From: Pseudomonadota bacterium
Lineage (GTDB): Bacteria > Pseudomonadota > Alphaproteobacteria > Rhizobiales > Xanthobacteraceae
DNA length: 64,000 nucleotides
Assembly (NCBI GenBank): GCA_018242205.1
Contig: JAFECJ010000006.1
Span: 1-64,000 of the forward strand
Direction: 5' to 3'
Positions 54,843 through 64,000 of this stretch are shown here, in pieces; within the stretch, counting starts at the first letter, position 1; every line of letters begins with the position of its first letter. A model generated the notes under the pieces. It ran no database searches. It was given only the letters and a program-made list of their open reading frames with translations, and was not told where the DNA came from. Made by a program: the position numbers and the translations under genes.

Positions 54843-55712
54843 TTAGTGACGCCCGTTACTGGCGGCGAGTTGATCGCCATAGCGCCATTCGAGCAGCGCC
54901 TTCACCGCCAGTGTAAATAAGGCAAGCAAGGCGAGCAGCGAGGCCACCGCGAAGGCTGCCGTGAATGCGTATTCATTGTAGAGAATTTCGACATGCAGCG
55001 GCATGGTGTTGGTGACGCCGCGGATCTTGCCTGAGACGACGGCAACGGCGCCGAACTCGCCCATCGCCCGCGCGTTGCACAATAGAACGCCGTAGAGCAG
55101 AGCCCATTTGGCGTTCGGCAGCGTGACGTAGAGGAACGTCTTGAAGCCGCTGGCCCCCAGCGACAGCGCGGCTTCCTCATCGCCGGTACCCTGCTGTTGC
55201 ATCAGCGGAATCAACTCACGCGCCACGAATGGAAACGTGACGAACATCGTGGCAAGCACGATGCCCGGCAGCGCGAAGATGATTTCGACATTGTGCGCGC
55301 TCAGCCACGGCCCGAAATAACCCTGCGCGCCGAACAGCAGGACATAGACCAGGCCCGAGATCACGGGCGACACCGAGAACGGCAGATCGATCAGCGTGAT
55401 GACGAAGCTCTTACCCTTGAAGTCGAACTTGGCGATCGCCCAGGCGGCCGCAATCCCGAAGATCATGTTGGCCGGCACCGCGATGGCGGCGACCGTCAAG
55501 GTCAGGCGAATGGCGGCCAAAGCATCGGGCTCGGTGATGGCCTTGACGTAGCCGGCGAGCCCCGCCCGCAACGCCTCGGTGAAGACGAGAAGCAGCGGCA
55601 GCAGTAGGAACAGCGCGAAAAACACCAGCGCAACGGCGATCAGCGTCACACGCAGCGGGGTGGACTCGGTTGTCGCCGACGCGACCGGGCGGTGGCGGCG
55701 CTCAGACGACAT
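54843..55712 (-). CDS. cysW: Sulfate ABC transporter permease CysW
   Basis: Polytopic permease of 289 residues with the EAA loop ([21 protein letters not shown]) that docks on CysA. ATG 55712 is used; its first 11 bases overlap the end of cysT, so translation is coupled. With CysT it forms the channel that receives sulfate or thiosulfate from CysP. Confidence 0.95.
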   Translation of the reverse strand: MSSERRHRPVASATTESTPLRVTLIAVALVFFALFLLLPLLLVFTEALRAGLAGYVKAITEPDALAAIRLTLTVAAIAVPANMIFGIAAAWAIAKFDFKGKSFVITLIDLPFSVSPVISGLVYVLLFGAQGYFGPWLSAHNVEIIFALPGIVLATMFVTFPFVARELIPLMQQQGTGDEEAALSLGASGFKTFLYVTLPNAKWALLYGVLLCNARAMGEFGAVAVVSGKIRGVTNTMPLHVEILYNEYAFTAAFAVASLLALLALFTLAVKALLEWRYGDQLAASNGRH

Positions 55713-56553
55713 GACCGAATCTCCGGCGGCTCCAGGCCTGGATAAGATTGATGGCAAGCAGCATGGCAAAGGAAATCATCAGCATCACCGATGCGACCGC
55801 CGTCGCCGCGGGATAGTTGAATTCCTCGAGACGGATGACGATGAGCAGCGGGGCAATTTCCGACACGAACGGAATATTGCCGGCGATGAACACGATCGAT
55901 CCGTATTCACCAATGCCGCGGGCCAGCGCCAGCGCAAAGCCCGTGAGAAGGGCGGGCACGAGTTGCGGCAAAACCACCCGTAACACGGTTTGCAAGCGCC
56001 CCGCCCCCAAAGTTGCCGCGGCCTCTTCGAGCTCTCGGTCGAGATCGGCCAGCACCGGCTCGACGGTCCGGACGACGAAGGGCAGCCCGATAAAAACGAG
56101 GGCAACGACGATGCTGGCGGGCGTATAGGCGATCTTGATGCCATAAGGCGCCAGCAGCGCGCCGATCCAGTCATTGGGCGCATAGAGCGTGCTCAATGCG
56201 ATACCGGCGACCGCGGTCGGCAGCGCGAAGGGCAGATCGATCATCGAGTCGATGAGACGTTTGCCGGGAAAGCGATAGCGCACCAGCACCCACGCCAGGA
56301 CAAGCCCGAACACGCAGTTGACGATCGCCGCGGCCAGCGCGGAGCCGAAGCTGGTGCGCAGAGCCGCGACCGTGCGCGCGTCGAGCGCCAGATGCCAGAA
56401 TTCGGTCCAGCCGAGCGATGTGCTGCGCACGATCAGCGCGGCCAGCGGTATCAGAACGATCAGGCTCAGATAGGTTAAGGCAAAGCCAAACGTCATCCCG
56501 AACCCCGGGATGACGCTGGGCCGCCTCCAGCTCCACGATTCGGCAGCGGTCAT
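55702..56553 (-). CDS. cysT: Sulfate ABC transporter permease CysT
   Basis: Permease of 283 residues, with the EAA-type loop [20 protein letters not shown] and six hydrophobic helices. It begins 9 bp after the cysP stop. It is also called CysU. Heterodimer partner of CysW. Confidence 0.95.
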   Translation of the reverse strand: MTAAESWSWRRPSVIPGFGMTFGFALTYLSLIVLIPLAALIVRSTSLGWTEFWHLALDARTVAALRTSFGSALAAAIVNCVFGLVLAWVLVRYRFPGKRLIDSMIDLPFALPTAVAGIALSTLYAPNDWIGALLAPYGIKIAYTPASIVVALVFIGLPFVVRTVEPVLADLDRELEEAAATLGAGRLQTVLRVVLPQLVPALLTGFALALARGIGEYGSIVFIAGNIPFVSEIAPLLIVIRLEEFNYPAATAVASVMLMISFAMLLAINLIQAWSRRRFGHVV

Positions 56554-56562
56554 TTTGCGATC

Positions 56563-57594
56563 TTACTTCGGCTTGTAGATTTGATCGAATACGCCGCTGT
56601 CCCCGAAATATTTCGGCTGAGCCGCTTTCCAGCCGCCGAAATCCGCGACGGTCGCAAGTTTCAGTTTCGGAAAGCGCTTCAAATCCGCCCGGTCGGCAAA
56701 CTCCGGCTTGAACGGCCGGTAAAAATGCTTGGCGGCGATCCGCTGGCCATCGGCGCTATAGAGATAATCCAGATAGGCCTGTGCCACTTCTGTCGTGTGA
56801 TGCTTCCTGGCGTTCTCATCGACGAGCGCCACCGGAGGCTCGGCGGTGATCGAAATGCTCGGCACCACGATCTCGAATTTGTCCGGGCCGAGTTCGTTGA
56901 GCGCGAGAAAGGCCTCGTTCTCCCAAGCGAGCAGCACATCGCCGATTTGCCGTTTGACGAAGGTCGTGGTGGACCCGCGCGCACCGGTATCGAGCACCGG
57001 CACGTGACCGAACAGCTCCTTGACGAAGGCCTGTGCCTTGTTGTCGTCCCCCCCGAACTTGTCGCGCGCCCAGGCCCAGGCGGCGAGGAAATTCCAGCGC
57101 GCGCCGCCCGAGGTCTTCGGGTTCGGCGTGACGACCTCGACACCCGGTTTGACCAGATCGTCCCAGTCCTTGATCCCCTTCGGATTGCCCTTGCGCACCA
57201 GGAACACGATGGTCGAGGTGTAGGGCGCGCTATTGTTGGGCAGACGGCTGCGCCAATTGGCGGCGATCTTGCCGGATTTGGCGGCGATGGCGTCGATGTC
57301 GGCTTCCAGCGCCAGCGTCACCACGTCGGCCTCGAGACCGTCGATGACGGCGCGCGCTTGCGCGCCCGAGCCGCCATGCGATTGCTGCACGGTCACCGTT
57401 TGACCGGTCTTCACTTTCCAATATTTGGTGAAGACTGCGTCATAGTCGCGATAGAGTTCACGCGTAGGGTCGTACGACACGTTGAGTAATCGAGTCTGCG
57501 CGGAGGCCTGCGACACCATCGCCGCGCCGGCCGCCCATGCGACGACGGCAACGATGACGGCCCGGCGAACATAGGATTTACTCACGAAGCGCAT
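56563..57594 (-). CDS. cysP: Sulfate/thiosulfate-binding periplasmic protein
   Basis: Periplasmic binding protein of 343 residues that feeds sulfate or thiosulfate to CysTWA. It has a signal peptide ([20 protein letters not shown] to about QASA). The mature domain starts [17 protein letters not shown] and has the family's anion-binding stretch [20 protein letters not shown] and [13 protein letters not shown]. The frame is open upstream, but ATG 57594 starts the signal peptide. It is the first gene of cysPTWA. Confidence 0.95.
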   Translation of the reverse strand: MRFVSKSYVRRAVIVAVVAWAAGAAMVSQASAQTRLLNVSYDPTRELYRDYDAVFTKYWKVKTGQTVTVQQSHGGSGAQARAVIDGLEADVVTLALEADIDAIAAKSGKIAANWRSRLPNNSAPYTSTIVFLVRKGNPKGIKDWDDLVKPGVEVVTPNPKTSGGARWNFLAAWAWARDKFGGDDNKAQAFVKELFGHVPVLDTGARGSTTTFVKRQIGDVLLAWENEAFLALNELGPDKFEIVVPSISITAEPPVALVDENARKHHTTEVAQAYLDYLYSADGQRIAAKHFYRPFKPEFADRADLKRFPKLKLATVADFGGWKAAQPKYFGDSGVFDQIYKPK

Positions 57595-57848
57595 GCTAAC
57601 GGCTCCTGCTGTTATCGATCTTTCGAACTTTGCCGTTCTAACAAGGCCGCGCAAGCCGACGATCGTAGAAAAAACAAGAACCGCTGAAGATTCAATCTCG
57701 CCGGCAATGATTTGCTCGGGAAGGCAACCTGCACACATAGAATTTTTCGGTCGGATTGACCCACAGCGCCGCATTCCGTCCGCGCCTGAACACCGAAGCG
57801 CCAATTTGCCGCGACGCTGTCGGCGCTCCGATACCGGAATGCAACCGC

Positions 57849-57880
57849 GCGAGTATCGCGCTCAACGGCGCGATACTCGC
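57849..57880. promoter_or_regulatory. Perfect 12-bp dyad between cysP and the MFS gene
   Basis: GCGAGTATCGCG, 8-base spacer, CGCGATACTCGC. It lies about 42 bp beyond the MFS stop and 255 bp ahead of cysP, in a 327-bp gap (57595-57921) without a supported gene. Either a terminator without a U tract or an operator site. A reading frame over the gap has no family likeness. Confidence 0.5.
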
Positions 57881-57921
57881 AGAGCAAACAATGACAGTTG
57901 ATTGAATGACGGCGGTCGAAA

Positions 57922-59184
57922 CTATTCCGCCGGCTGCAACTCCGCCTGCCGGCCTTCGACATTGACGATCAGCACGACCAGCGCCGCCGTTGCCAGGAAC
58001 ATCAGGAACGCCACGGCCGCATTGGCGCCGAGCACCAGGCCGAAGCCGCCGGTCTTGTGCAGGAGCGCGATCATGCCGATGGCGATGGTCGACGATATGA
58101 ACAGGGTGAAATAGCGCACAGCATAGACTCGGCCGCGCCAGGCATCGGCCGTATAGCGCGCCAGGATCATGTCGTTCACCGTGACCTGCGCATAGATCGC
58201 GGCGATGGCGATGGCGAGCGCGATCATCAGCGGCACGCCCTCGGCATAGGATGCCCACAGATTGCCGAGGAAGCCGAGCGCGGTGACGACCGCGAACAGA
58301 TAATGCGGCGAGAACCATTCAACCAGCCGGCCGATCGCGAGCTGCGCGAGCGCACCGCACAGCAGGACCGCGGTGGCGACGCTGCCGACCAACACCAGCG
58401 GCACATCCTTGACCATGCCTTCGTCGACGATCTTCGGCAGCGCGATGGTCAGCACGTTGAACACCAGCCCGGCGGAGAGCGCGATCACCAGGAACAGGCC
58501 GAACAGCAGTGCCATCAGCGTCGGCGTCAACGTCACCGCCGGTTTGGACTGGCGCTTGCTGGCGTGATGACGGTCATCCGGCGTCAGCCACATATAAACG
58601 ACGCCCGTCACCAGCAGCAGCGCGGCCGGCGCATAGAACGCAGCGCGCCAGTTGATCCAGTAGGCCAGTGCGCCCGACACGCCAGCAGCAAGCGACACGC
58701 CGAGATTACCGCAGACGCCGTTGAAGGCGAGCGTGCGTCCCATCGTGCCGCCATTGGCGCTGGCAGCTTCGATCAGCATCGCCATGCCAACCGGATGATA
58801 GATCGCCGCAAACATGCCGAGGGCGAACATCGCCGCCGACAGCACGATCAGGTTCGGCGCCAGCGCCACCGCGAGCATCGACAGGCCGCAGCCGAGATAG
58901 AACGCCGCCATCATATTGCGGCGACTCCAGCGGTCGGCGAGCCAACCGGCCGGCAGCGAGAACATGCCGAAGGCGAGGAAGGCCGCGCTCGAGAGCACGA
59001 TCAGCTCGCTATAGGGCCGGCCATAGACGGCCTCGAGCCCGATCACCACGGTTGGATAGATCAGCAGCACGAAATGGTCGAAGCCGTGCGCAACATTGAG
59101 GAATGAAATGGAACGCCGGCGGGCAGCGTCATCGGCCGAAGACGGTTCGGCCAGGGAGGTGGCGGCGGTGGAAGGCCCGGTCAT
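57922..59184 (-). CDS. MFS transporter (fosmidomycin-resistance-like)
   Basis: Twelve-helix efflux transporter of 420 residues. The opening SISFLNVAHGFDHFVLLIYP resembles the Fsr fosmidomycin-resistance branch, as do FSLPAGWLADRWSRRNMM and GMFAAIYHPVGMAMLIE. The N-terminal ~25 residues are polar. The divergent AraC-type gene 107 bp away is the likely regulator. The drug or metabolite exported is not known. Confidence 0.9.
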   Translation of the reverse strand: MTGPSTAATSLAEPSSADDAARRRSISFLNVAHGFDHFVLLIYPTVVIGLEAVYGRPYSELIVLSSAAFLAFGMFSLPAGWLADRWSRRNMMAAFYLGCGLSMLAVALAPNLIVLSAAMFALGMFAAIYHPVGMAMLIEAASANGGTMGRTLAFNGVCGNLGVSLAAGVSGALAYWINWRAAFYAPAALLLVTGVVYMWLTPDDRHHASKRQSKPAVTLTPTLMALLFGLFLVIALSAGLVFNVLTIALPKIVDEGMVKDVPLVLVGSVATAVLLCGALAQLAIGRLVEWFSPHYLFAVVTALGFLGNLWASYAEGVPLMIALAIAIAAIYAQVTVNDMILARYTADAWRGRVYAVRYFTLFISSTIAIGMIALLHKTGGFGLVLGANAAVAFLMFLATAALVVLIVNVEGRQAELQPAE

Positions 59185-59241
59185 GGCAGTACACTTTCTG
59201 GGGGAATCGCCCGTGATTACCCCGGTACTATAGGCTTGCCT

Positions 59242-59281
59242 TTTGGCGATGTTCGGTCGATTTTCGTCGAGAACGTGCCAA
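59242..59281. promoter_or_regulatory. Candidate operator between the MFS and AraC genes
   Basis: Inverted arms TTGGC-N3-GTTC and GAAC-N2-GCCAA face each other across about 16 bases in the 107-bp divergent gap, ending about 10 bp before the AraC ATG. Suggests autorepression plus control of the pump. Confidence 0.4.
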
Positions 59282-59291
59282 AGTACGGGTC

Positions 59292-60086
59292 ATGACCAAG
59301 TCAGCCAAAGAGCCCGAATACCGCCCGAACATGGACAACGCGCCGCGTCCGGTCGCGGTGATGGCCAGCACCTATAGCGCCGCCGAGCATATTCCCCTGC
59401 ACATGCACCGGCGCGGCCAGGTTCTGCACGCCACCCGCGGCATCATGCGCGTCGAGACCGCGGATGCCGCCTGGATCCTGCCGCCGGCCCGCGCGGTGTG
59501 GCTGCCGCCGCAGATGCCGCACAGCGTGCGCATGCGTAGCAAGGTCGAAATGCGCACCGTCAATATCGACCCGGCCCTTTGCGCAACCCTGCCGGCGACG
59601 CCGGTGCTGGTCGAGATCTCCGGCCTGTTACGCGAACTCATTCTCGCCTTGCTCGAGGAGCCGATGGATTACGGCGAGGCCGATCGCGGCGGCGCCATTG
59701 CTCGGCTGATCCTCACCGAACTCGGCCGGCTTGACGAACGCCGTTTCGACGTGCCGATGCCGCGCGATGAACGGGCGTTGCGCGTGGCCCGCGCCTTGCT
59801 CGACGATCCGGCCATCGATCGCGATCTCGACCGTTGGGCGGACGAAGCCGGTGCCAGCCGACGCACCTTGGCGCGGCTGTTCCGTCACGAAACTGGACTT
59901 AGTTTCGCGGAATGGCGCGCCCGCCTACGAGCCATCGACGGGCTGGCACGGCTGTCGGACGGGGCATCGGTCGCCGAAACCGCGGCCGCGGTCGGCTATG
60001 CCAGCGCTTCGGCCTTCTCGGCGATGATCCACCGCACGCTCGGCGGTCCGCCGCGCCGGCTGACCCGGCGCCCCGTCACGTCCTGA
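59292..60086 (+). CDS. AraC-family regulator with cupin sensor
   Basis: Regulator of 264 residues. The N-terminal cupin-like AraC sensor has HIPLHMHRRGQVLHATRGIM and PPQMPHSVRMRS. The C-terminal HTH pair contains DRWADEAGASRRTLARLFRH and VAETAAAVGYASASAFSAMI. The layout matches the NimR-type group, which usually regulates an adjacent divergent MFS pump, as found here. The inducer is unknown. Confidence 0.92.
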   Translation: MTKSAKEPEYRPNMDNAPRPVAVMASTYSAAEHIPLHMHRRGQVLHATRGIMRVETADAAWILPPARAVWLPPQMPHSVRMRSKVEMRTVNIDPALCATLPATPVLVEISGLLRELILALLEEPMDYGEADRGGAIARLILTELGRLDERRFDVPMPRDERALRVARALLDDPAIDRDLDRWADEAGASRRTLARLFRHETGLSFAEWRARLRAIDGLARLSDGASVAETAAAVGYASASAFSAMIHRTLGGPPRRLTRRPVTS

Positions 60087-60195
60087 GTCCGGGAACGCGT
60101 CACAACCATAGCGCGAAGGTGTCGCGTTGTGGACAACAACCGGATAGCAAGCTGTAGTTGTATTTACATTAGGTACCAGCGGTCTGGGGGCCGCC

Positions 60196-60948
60196 ATGTG
60201 TGTGCGAAGGCGTGTCCGCGCGGCAGTTCCGGTCGCTGCGGCCTTCCTGATTTGCGTGCTGTGTCCGGCGGTCCGTGTCGCGGCGCAGGAAGAGTATTCC
60301 CAGGTCATGGAGTTCTCCGGCCGCGACTTGTGGCGCAACGGCGTCTTTGCCTATTCGGGCTTCCTTTATGCCCCCGGCGGGTTCGACCGCGACGGCTTCA
60401 TGCTGAAGCTTCTGATGAATGGCGGCCTCTATCGCTACTGGCCCAGCAGCATGCCGGGCCAGAAGGTCGTCGGCGCGGAGTGGCAAACTCAGGTTTTGCC
60501 CGGCTTCCGCATCAAACGCGGCGAAGCCGAGATGAAGCTCTTCTTCGGCCCCGAATGGCAGACGCACTGGCTGCGCCCGGACGACATCGACAATCGCCTG
60601 CGCGGTCGCAATTTCGGCCTGCGTTTTGCTGGGGAGCTGTGGTGGGAGCCCACGCCCGACACATTAATCGCCGGCGATCTATCGCTGTCGACGCTGGTCA
60701 CCAGCTATTCGGCGCGGATCGCCTATGGCTGGCGCGTCGCCGGCGAATTGCTCAACGACGAGAGCTTCTATGTTGGGCCCGAACTGCAGTACTTCGGTGC
60801 CGACGGCTACGCCCAGACCCGCGTCGGCCTGCATGTCACCAGTTTACGAACGGAAGACATCGAATGGTCGCTCGCCGTCGGCTATGCGCGCGACACCGAC
60901 GGTCATTCGAGCACTTATGTCCGTCTCGGTCTGGCACAGCGGCTGTGA
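60196..60948 (+). CDS. bcsS: Cellulose-biosynthesis protein BcsS (orphan)
   Basis: Exported beta-rich protein of 250 residues with a signal peptide (to about VAAQ). Matches BcsS (PF17036): FSGRDLWRNGVFAYSGFLYA near the start and YVGPELQYFGADGYAQTRVG later. It is probably an outer-membrane or periplasmic beta-barrel. No bcsA, bcsB or other cellulose genes are in the window, so its partner is elsewhere or it has a separate role. An ATG 60196 start gives the signal peptide. Confidence 0.88.
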   Translation: MCVRRRVRAAVPVAAAFLICVLCPAVRVAAQEEYSQVMEFSGRDLWRNGVFAYSGFLYAPGGFDRDGFMLKLLMNGGLYRYWPSSMPGQKVVGAEWQTQVLPGFRIKRGEAEMKLFFGPEWQTHWLRPDDIDNRLRGRNFGLRFAGELWWEPTPDTLIAGDLSLSTLVTSYSARIAYGWRVAGELLNDESFYVGPELQYFGADGYAQTRVGLHVTSLRTEDIEWSLAVGYARDTDGHSSTYVRLGLAQRL

Positions 60949-60997
60949 GGCGCATAGATTTGCGGTTCGACACTCAGCAGCGCTGGAGACCGGGGCG

Positions 60998-61351
60998 GTG
61001 GATCAGGCGATCAATCTCAACAAAAAGCTCGCAACTTTCGAACAGCATTGGTCGCCACGGACCGTGACCACATTCAACGGCCACGATGTCATGGTCGTGA
61101 AAGTGCTGGGTGAATTCAACTGGCACTCGCATCCCGACACCGATGACTTCTTCCTCGTCCTCAAAGGCAGTATCGACATCGAACTGCGCGACCGCACGGT
61201 CTCGCTCGGCCCCGGCGAAATTTACGTCGTTCCCAGAGGCGTCGAACACCGGCCGGTCGCTCGCGAAGAAGCGCATTTGCTGCTCATCGAGCCGACCGGA
61301 ACGCCGAATACCGGCGACAAAGCCACTGCTGCCAAGCGGCAGGTCATCTAG
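60998..61351 (+). CDS. Small cupin-domain protein
   Basis: Single-domain cupin of 117 residues from GTG 60998 (GGAG 10 bases upstream). It holds VLGEFNWHSHPDTDDFFLVL, with the two metal His and an acidic residue, and GPGEIYVVPRGVEHRPVA with the last His. Such proteins bind one metal ion; reactions vary from isomerases to mere storage. It lies downstream of bcsS and converges with the ABC permease gene. Confidence 0.85.
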   Translation: MDQAINLNKKLATFEQHWSPRTVTTFNGHDVMVVKVLGEFNWHSHPDTDDFFLVLKGSIDIELRDRTVSLGPGEIYVVPRGVEHRPVAREEAHLLLIEPTGTPNTGDKATAAKRQVI

Positions 61352-61356
61352 GCGAC

Positions 61357-62517
61357 CTAGTCAAGCGTACGGCGGAATCGGGTCACTGCGATGGTCATGG
61401 CGACCAGCATCAGAGCCGCCAGCGCCGCGGCATCGTAATGCAAATCCGACACGGTTGCGCCCTTGAGCATGATCGAGCGGACGATGCGCAGGTAATGCGT
61501 CAAAGGCAGCGCCTCGCCGATCCAACGCGCCCAGAGCGGCATGCCGGCGAATGGAAACATGAAACCCGACAGCAGGATGTTCGGCAGGAAGAACATGATC
61601 GACATCTGCATGGCCTGCAGTTGGTTCTGCGCCACGGTTGAGAAGGTGTAACCGATTGAAAGATTGGCGGCGATGAACAAGGTGCTGAGCGCGGCCAGCA
61701 CGCCGAGATTTCCGAGCATCGGCACACCGAACAGGAAAACGCCGATGGCGATGATCATCGCCGCCTGCACGAAACCGACGAGGACGTAGGGAATGATCTT
61801 GCCGAGCATGATCTCAATCGGCGTGATCGGCATGGCGAGCAGGTTTTCCATCGTGCCGCGCTCGATCTCGCGCGTCACCGACAGCGCCGTATAGATCAGC
61901 ATGGTCATGGTGAGGATGGTGCCAACCAGCCCGGGCACGATGTTAAGTTCGGTCTTGGCCGCCGGGTTATAACGCGCATGGGTCCGGATCTCGAACGGCG
62001 CGGAGCCAGCCTGCGGAATGGCGTAATCATGCGCCAGTGCCGTCTGCACCAGCCGGCCGAGCGCGCTCAACGCGGAACTGGCGGCGACCGGATCGGTGGC
62101 GTCGGCCGCGACCAGCATCGCCGGTATATCCCCGCGCCGCAGCTCGCGTTCGAAATTAGCCGGGATCTCGATGCCGAACAGCACCTTGCCGGAAGCAAGC
62201 AGGCGATCGAGCTCAGCCTCGGTGCGCGGCAGCTCGGTGACCTTGAAGTAGCGCGTGTTGTGGAGGGCGGCAAGGATAGAGCGGCCGACGTTGCTCGATT
62301 CCTGCAACAGCACCGCCGTCGGCAGATCGCGCGGCGTCGTATTGATGGCGTAACCGAACAGCAGCAGTTGCACCAACGGGATCGTCACGATCATGATGAA
62401 AGAGACGCGATCCCGCTTGAGCTGGATGAATTCCTTCACCAGTACGGCCCAGGTCTTGCGCCAGAAACCGTCGCCGCGCATCCGCCGAGGTTCTTCGGTG
62501 GGAATGAGCTGGTTCAT
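61357..62517 (-). CDS. ABC-2 type exporter permease
   Basis: Exporter permease of 386 residues. One TM helix (about 36-55) is followed by a ~130-residue periplasmic domain and then five TM helices. PTAVLLQESSNVGRSILAAL and ERGTMENLLAMPITPIEIML are characteristic of the YbhR/YhhJ group. Start ATG 62517 overlaps the ATPase stop by 4 bases. It is the last gene of the export operon and would export drugs or lipophilic compounds. Confidence 0.93.
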   Translation of the reverse strand: MNQLIPTEEPRRMRGDGFWRKTWAVLVKEFIQLKRDRVSFIMIVTIPLVQLLLFGYAINTTPRDLPTAVLLQESSNVGRSILAALHNTRYFKVTELPRTEAELDRLLASGKVLFGIEIPANFERELRRGDIPAMLVAADATDPVAASSALSALGRLVQTALAHDYAIPQAGSAPFEIRTHARYNPAAKTELNIVPGLVGTILTMTMLIYTALSVTREIERGTMENLLAMPITPIEIMLGKIIPYVLVGFVQAAMIIAIGVFLFGVPMLGNLGVLAALSTLFIAANLSIGYTFSTVAQNQLQAMQMSIMFFLPNILLSGFMFPFAGMPLWARWIGEALPLTHYLRIVRSIMLKGATVSDLHYDAAALAALMLVAMTIAVTRFRRTLD

Positions 62518-63500
62518 TGGAAATTGTCTTTCGCGCGACCCATCAGATCGATGAACACGTCCTCGAGCGAGGCTTCCGAACGCTGCCAGTCGAGATCGTC
62601 CCGCGCCTTGTAGGGCGCGATGGCGGCTTCGAGCGCCGCCGCATCGCGACCCGAGACGTGCAGGCTGGTGCCGAACGGCGCCACCATGTCGATGCCCGGT
62701 TTGTGCTCGAGCTCCTGCCCCAGCGTGCTCAGGCTATTGCCGTTGCGCGCCGACACCACATAGGTCGTTAGATGCGAGGCGGCGATCACTTCGTCGACCG
62801 TGCCGCGAACCAGCAATTCGCCGTAGGCGATATAGGCGATCTCGTGACAGCGCTCGGCCTCGTCCATGTAGTGCGTCGACACCAGCACGGTGAGACCGTC
62901 GGCGGCGAGTGCGTGAATCTCGTTCCAGAATTCGCGCCGCGCCTTCGGATCGACACCAGCCGTTGGTTCGTCGAGCAACAGCAGTTGCGGGCTCGGCATG
63001 GTGCAGGCCCCTAGCGCGAGACGCTGCTTCCAGCCGCCCGAGAGCTCGCCGGCGAGTTGTTCTTCGCGGCCGGTCAGACCGAGACGTTCGATTGCGGCGC
63101 GCGCCGCCTGGCGCGGCTTCTGCAGGCCGTAGATTCGGCCGATGAATTCGAGATTCTCGCGCACGGAGAGATCCTGATAGAGACTGAAGCGCTGCGTCAT
63201 GTAACCGACCTTGCGCTTGATCCTGTCCGTCTCGGTGCGGATATCGTAGCCGAGGCAGGTGCCGGTGCCCTCGTCCGGCGTCAGCAGACCGCATAGCATG
63301 CGAATGGTGGTGGTCTTGCCGGAGCCATTCGGCCCGAGAAAGCCATAGATGGTGCCACGCTTGACCTGCATCGACACGTCGCGCACCACCGCGCGACCGT
63401 CGAAACGCTTGGTCAGATGCTGCACGTCGATGACGACGTCATGGTCGTTGCCGGCCTTAGCGGCGGCCGGGGCCGTTGCCGAATTGCCAACCGCAGTCAT
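62514..63500 (-). CDS. ABC exporter ATP-binding protein (YbhF-like half)
   Basis: ATPase of 328 residues with one nucleotide-binding domain: Walker A GPNGSGKTT, signature LSGGWKQRLALG, Walker B LLLLDEPTAGVD. The C-terminal part resembles the exporter family's regulatory tail. Its ATG overlaps the stop of the HlyD gene (4-base overlap), so the three genes are coupled. It works with the adjacent ABC-2 permease. Confidence 0.94.
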   Translation of the reverse strand: MTAVGNSATAPAAAKAGNDHDVVIDVQHLTKRFDGRAVVRDVSMQVKRGTIYGFLGPNGSGKTTTIRMLCGLLTPDEGTGTCLGYDIRTETDRIKRKVGYMTQRFSLYQDLSVRENLEFIGRIYGLQKPRQAARAAIERLGLTGREEQLAGELSGGWKQRLALGACTMPSPQLLLLDEPTAGVDPKARREFWNEIHALAADGLTVLVSTHYMDEAERCHEIAYIAYGELLVRGTVDEVIAASHLTTYVVSARNGNSLSTLGQELEHKPGIDMVAPFGTSLHVSGRDAAALEAAIAPYKARDDLDWQRSEASLEDVFIDLMGRAKDNFQ

Positions 63501-64000
63501 GGTGTCGCCCCGCGCGTCACCGTCACCGGCTGCCCGACGCGGAATTTCGATGGATCGTCCGGCCGCGCCTCGATCAGATACACAAGCTTGGCGCGCTCCT
63601 CGAGGCTATAGATCACGGGCGGCGTGTATTCGGCGCTGCGCGCAATGAACGTGACCTTGGCGGTCAGGCCCGTCGCGCAGCTGTCGCAGCTGACGCCGAC
63701 CGTCTCGCCGATATGGACGGCGGCCAGCTGCTGCTCCGGCGCGAAGAAGCGGATCTTGAGATTGGCCGGCGGCAGCAATGCGACGACTGGCTTGCCGGGC
63801 TGCACCGTTTCGCCGGGCCGGTAATAGACCTCTTCGACCGAACCGGTGACGGGGCTCAACTGCTGCCGCCGGGTCAACCGCGTCTGTGCGGCATCGAGAT
63901 TGGCTTCGGCCTGCTGCAACGCTGCCTTGGCGTCATCCATGGTCTTTTGCGTACCGGCGGCCGATCTGAGGAGCTCTTCGGCGCGGGCGAAAGACTGCTT
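63497..64000 (-). CDS. HlyD/membrane-fusion protein (5' end outside window)
   Basis: C-terminal 167 residues of a periplasmic adaptor. The frame is open to base 64000. It shows a helical hairpin end (AKAALQQAEANLDAAQTRL), the lipoyl-like barrel segment SPVTGSVEEVYYRPGETVQP and the beta-barrel domain to the stop. With the ABC-2 ATPase and permease it would form the YbhFSRG-type tripartite exporter. The N-terminal half, including its membrane anchor, is not visible. Confidence 0.9.
   Translation of the reverse strand, partial: KQSFARAEELLRSAAGTQKTMDDAKAALQQAEANLDAAQTRLTRRQQLSPVTGSVEEVYYRPGETVQPGKPVVALLPPANLKIRFFAPEQQLAAVHIGETVGVSCDSCATGLTAKVTFIARSAEYTPPVIYSLEERAKLVYLIEARPDDPSKFRVGQPVTVTRGATP

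Noticed and set aside
57593..57901. Possible small gene in the gap between cysP and the MFS gene
   Set aside because: No ribosome site, no family likeness, and it covers the dyad and the likely cysP promoter.

Overview
The window is GC-rich chromosomal DNA of an alphaproteobacterium, most likely order Hyphomicrobiales (Bradyrhizobium/Rhodopseudomonas/Pseudolabrys-like). This is inferred from family content (Usg, DUF3126, zf-CHCC, the alphaproteobacterial PAS_5 family, DUF2336, BcsS), from two intergenic repeats of a style seen in that order, and from FixK/FNR-type boxes. No insertion sequence, phage, CRISPR array or integrase was seen. The content is mostly housekeeping and accessory metabolism in short operons.

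0-9.6 kb: cheW plus a chemoreceptor running off the left edge, an AraC regulator, a nitroreductase/flavin-reductase pair, a patatin phospholipase, a CBS protein, a rhomboid protease, PAS and PilZ proteins, and a LapG-like periplasmic cysteine protease. 9.7-12.3 kb: an AlgI/AlgJ-like O-acetylation pair closed off upstream by a strong terminator. 12.4-18.2 kb: gamma carbonic anhydrase, CysE, a tandem DUF3126 protein, a hydrolase and several unknown membrane proteins. 18.2-25.8 kb: FAD monooxygenase, a MetE-C-like zinc methyltransferase, a YeeE/YedE sulfur-transport operon behind a FixK-type box, and a divergent CsoR/copper-ATPase locus sharing one operator.

25.8-31 kb: lipoprotein, tRNA-Leu(UAA), ilvD, xanthine phosphoribosyltransferase, a CinA-like protein and a secreted, divergent avidin-family protein. 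31-35.3 kb: the four-gene Anbu cluster (circularly permuted ATP-grasp, alpha-E, transglutaminase, Anbu peptidase). 35.4-44 kb: a GGDEF/EAL protein, an SDR, a CNT transporter, then a phosphorelay module (response regulator, hybrid kinase with Hpt, DUF2336). 46.8-49.1 kb: groES-groEL under a CIRCE element. 49.3-50 kb: a membrane-anchored cyclic-nucleotide-binding protein with Popeye-like layout.

51-57.6 kb: an amidase, a fused LigB/LigA gallate-type dioxygenase preceded by a perfect FNR/FixK box, and the cysPTWA sulfate importer. 57.9-60.1 kb: an MFS efflux pump with a divergent AraC regulator. 60.2-64 kb: an orphan BcsS, a small cupin and an ABC-2 export operon that leaves the window at its HlyD subunit.

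The observations I rate highest are the divergent avidin-like protein, the Anbu cluster, the two FixK/FNR-type boxes with the unexpected genes behind them, and the Popeye-like protein. None is proven novel from sequence alone.
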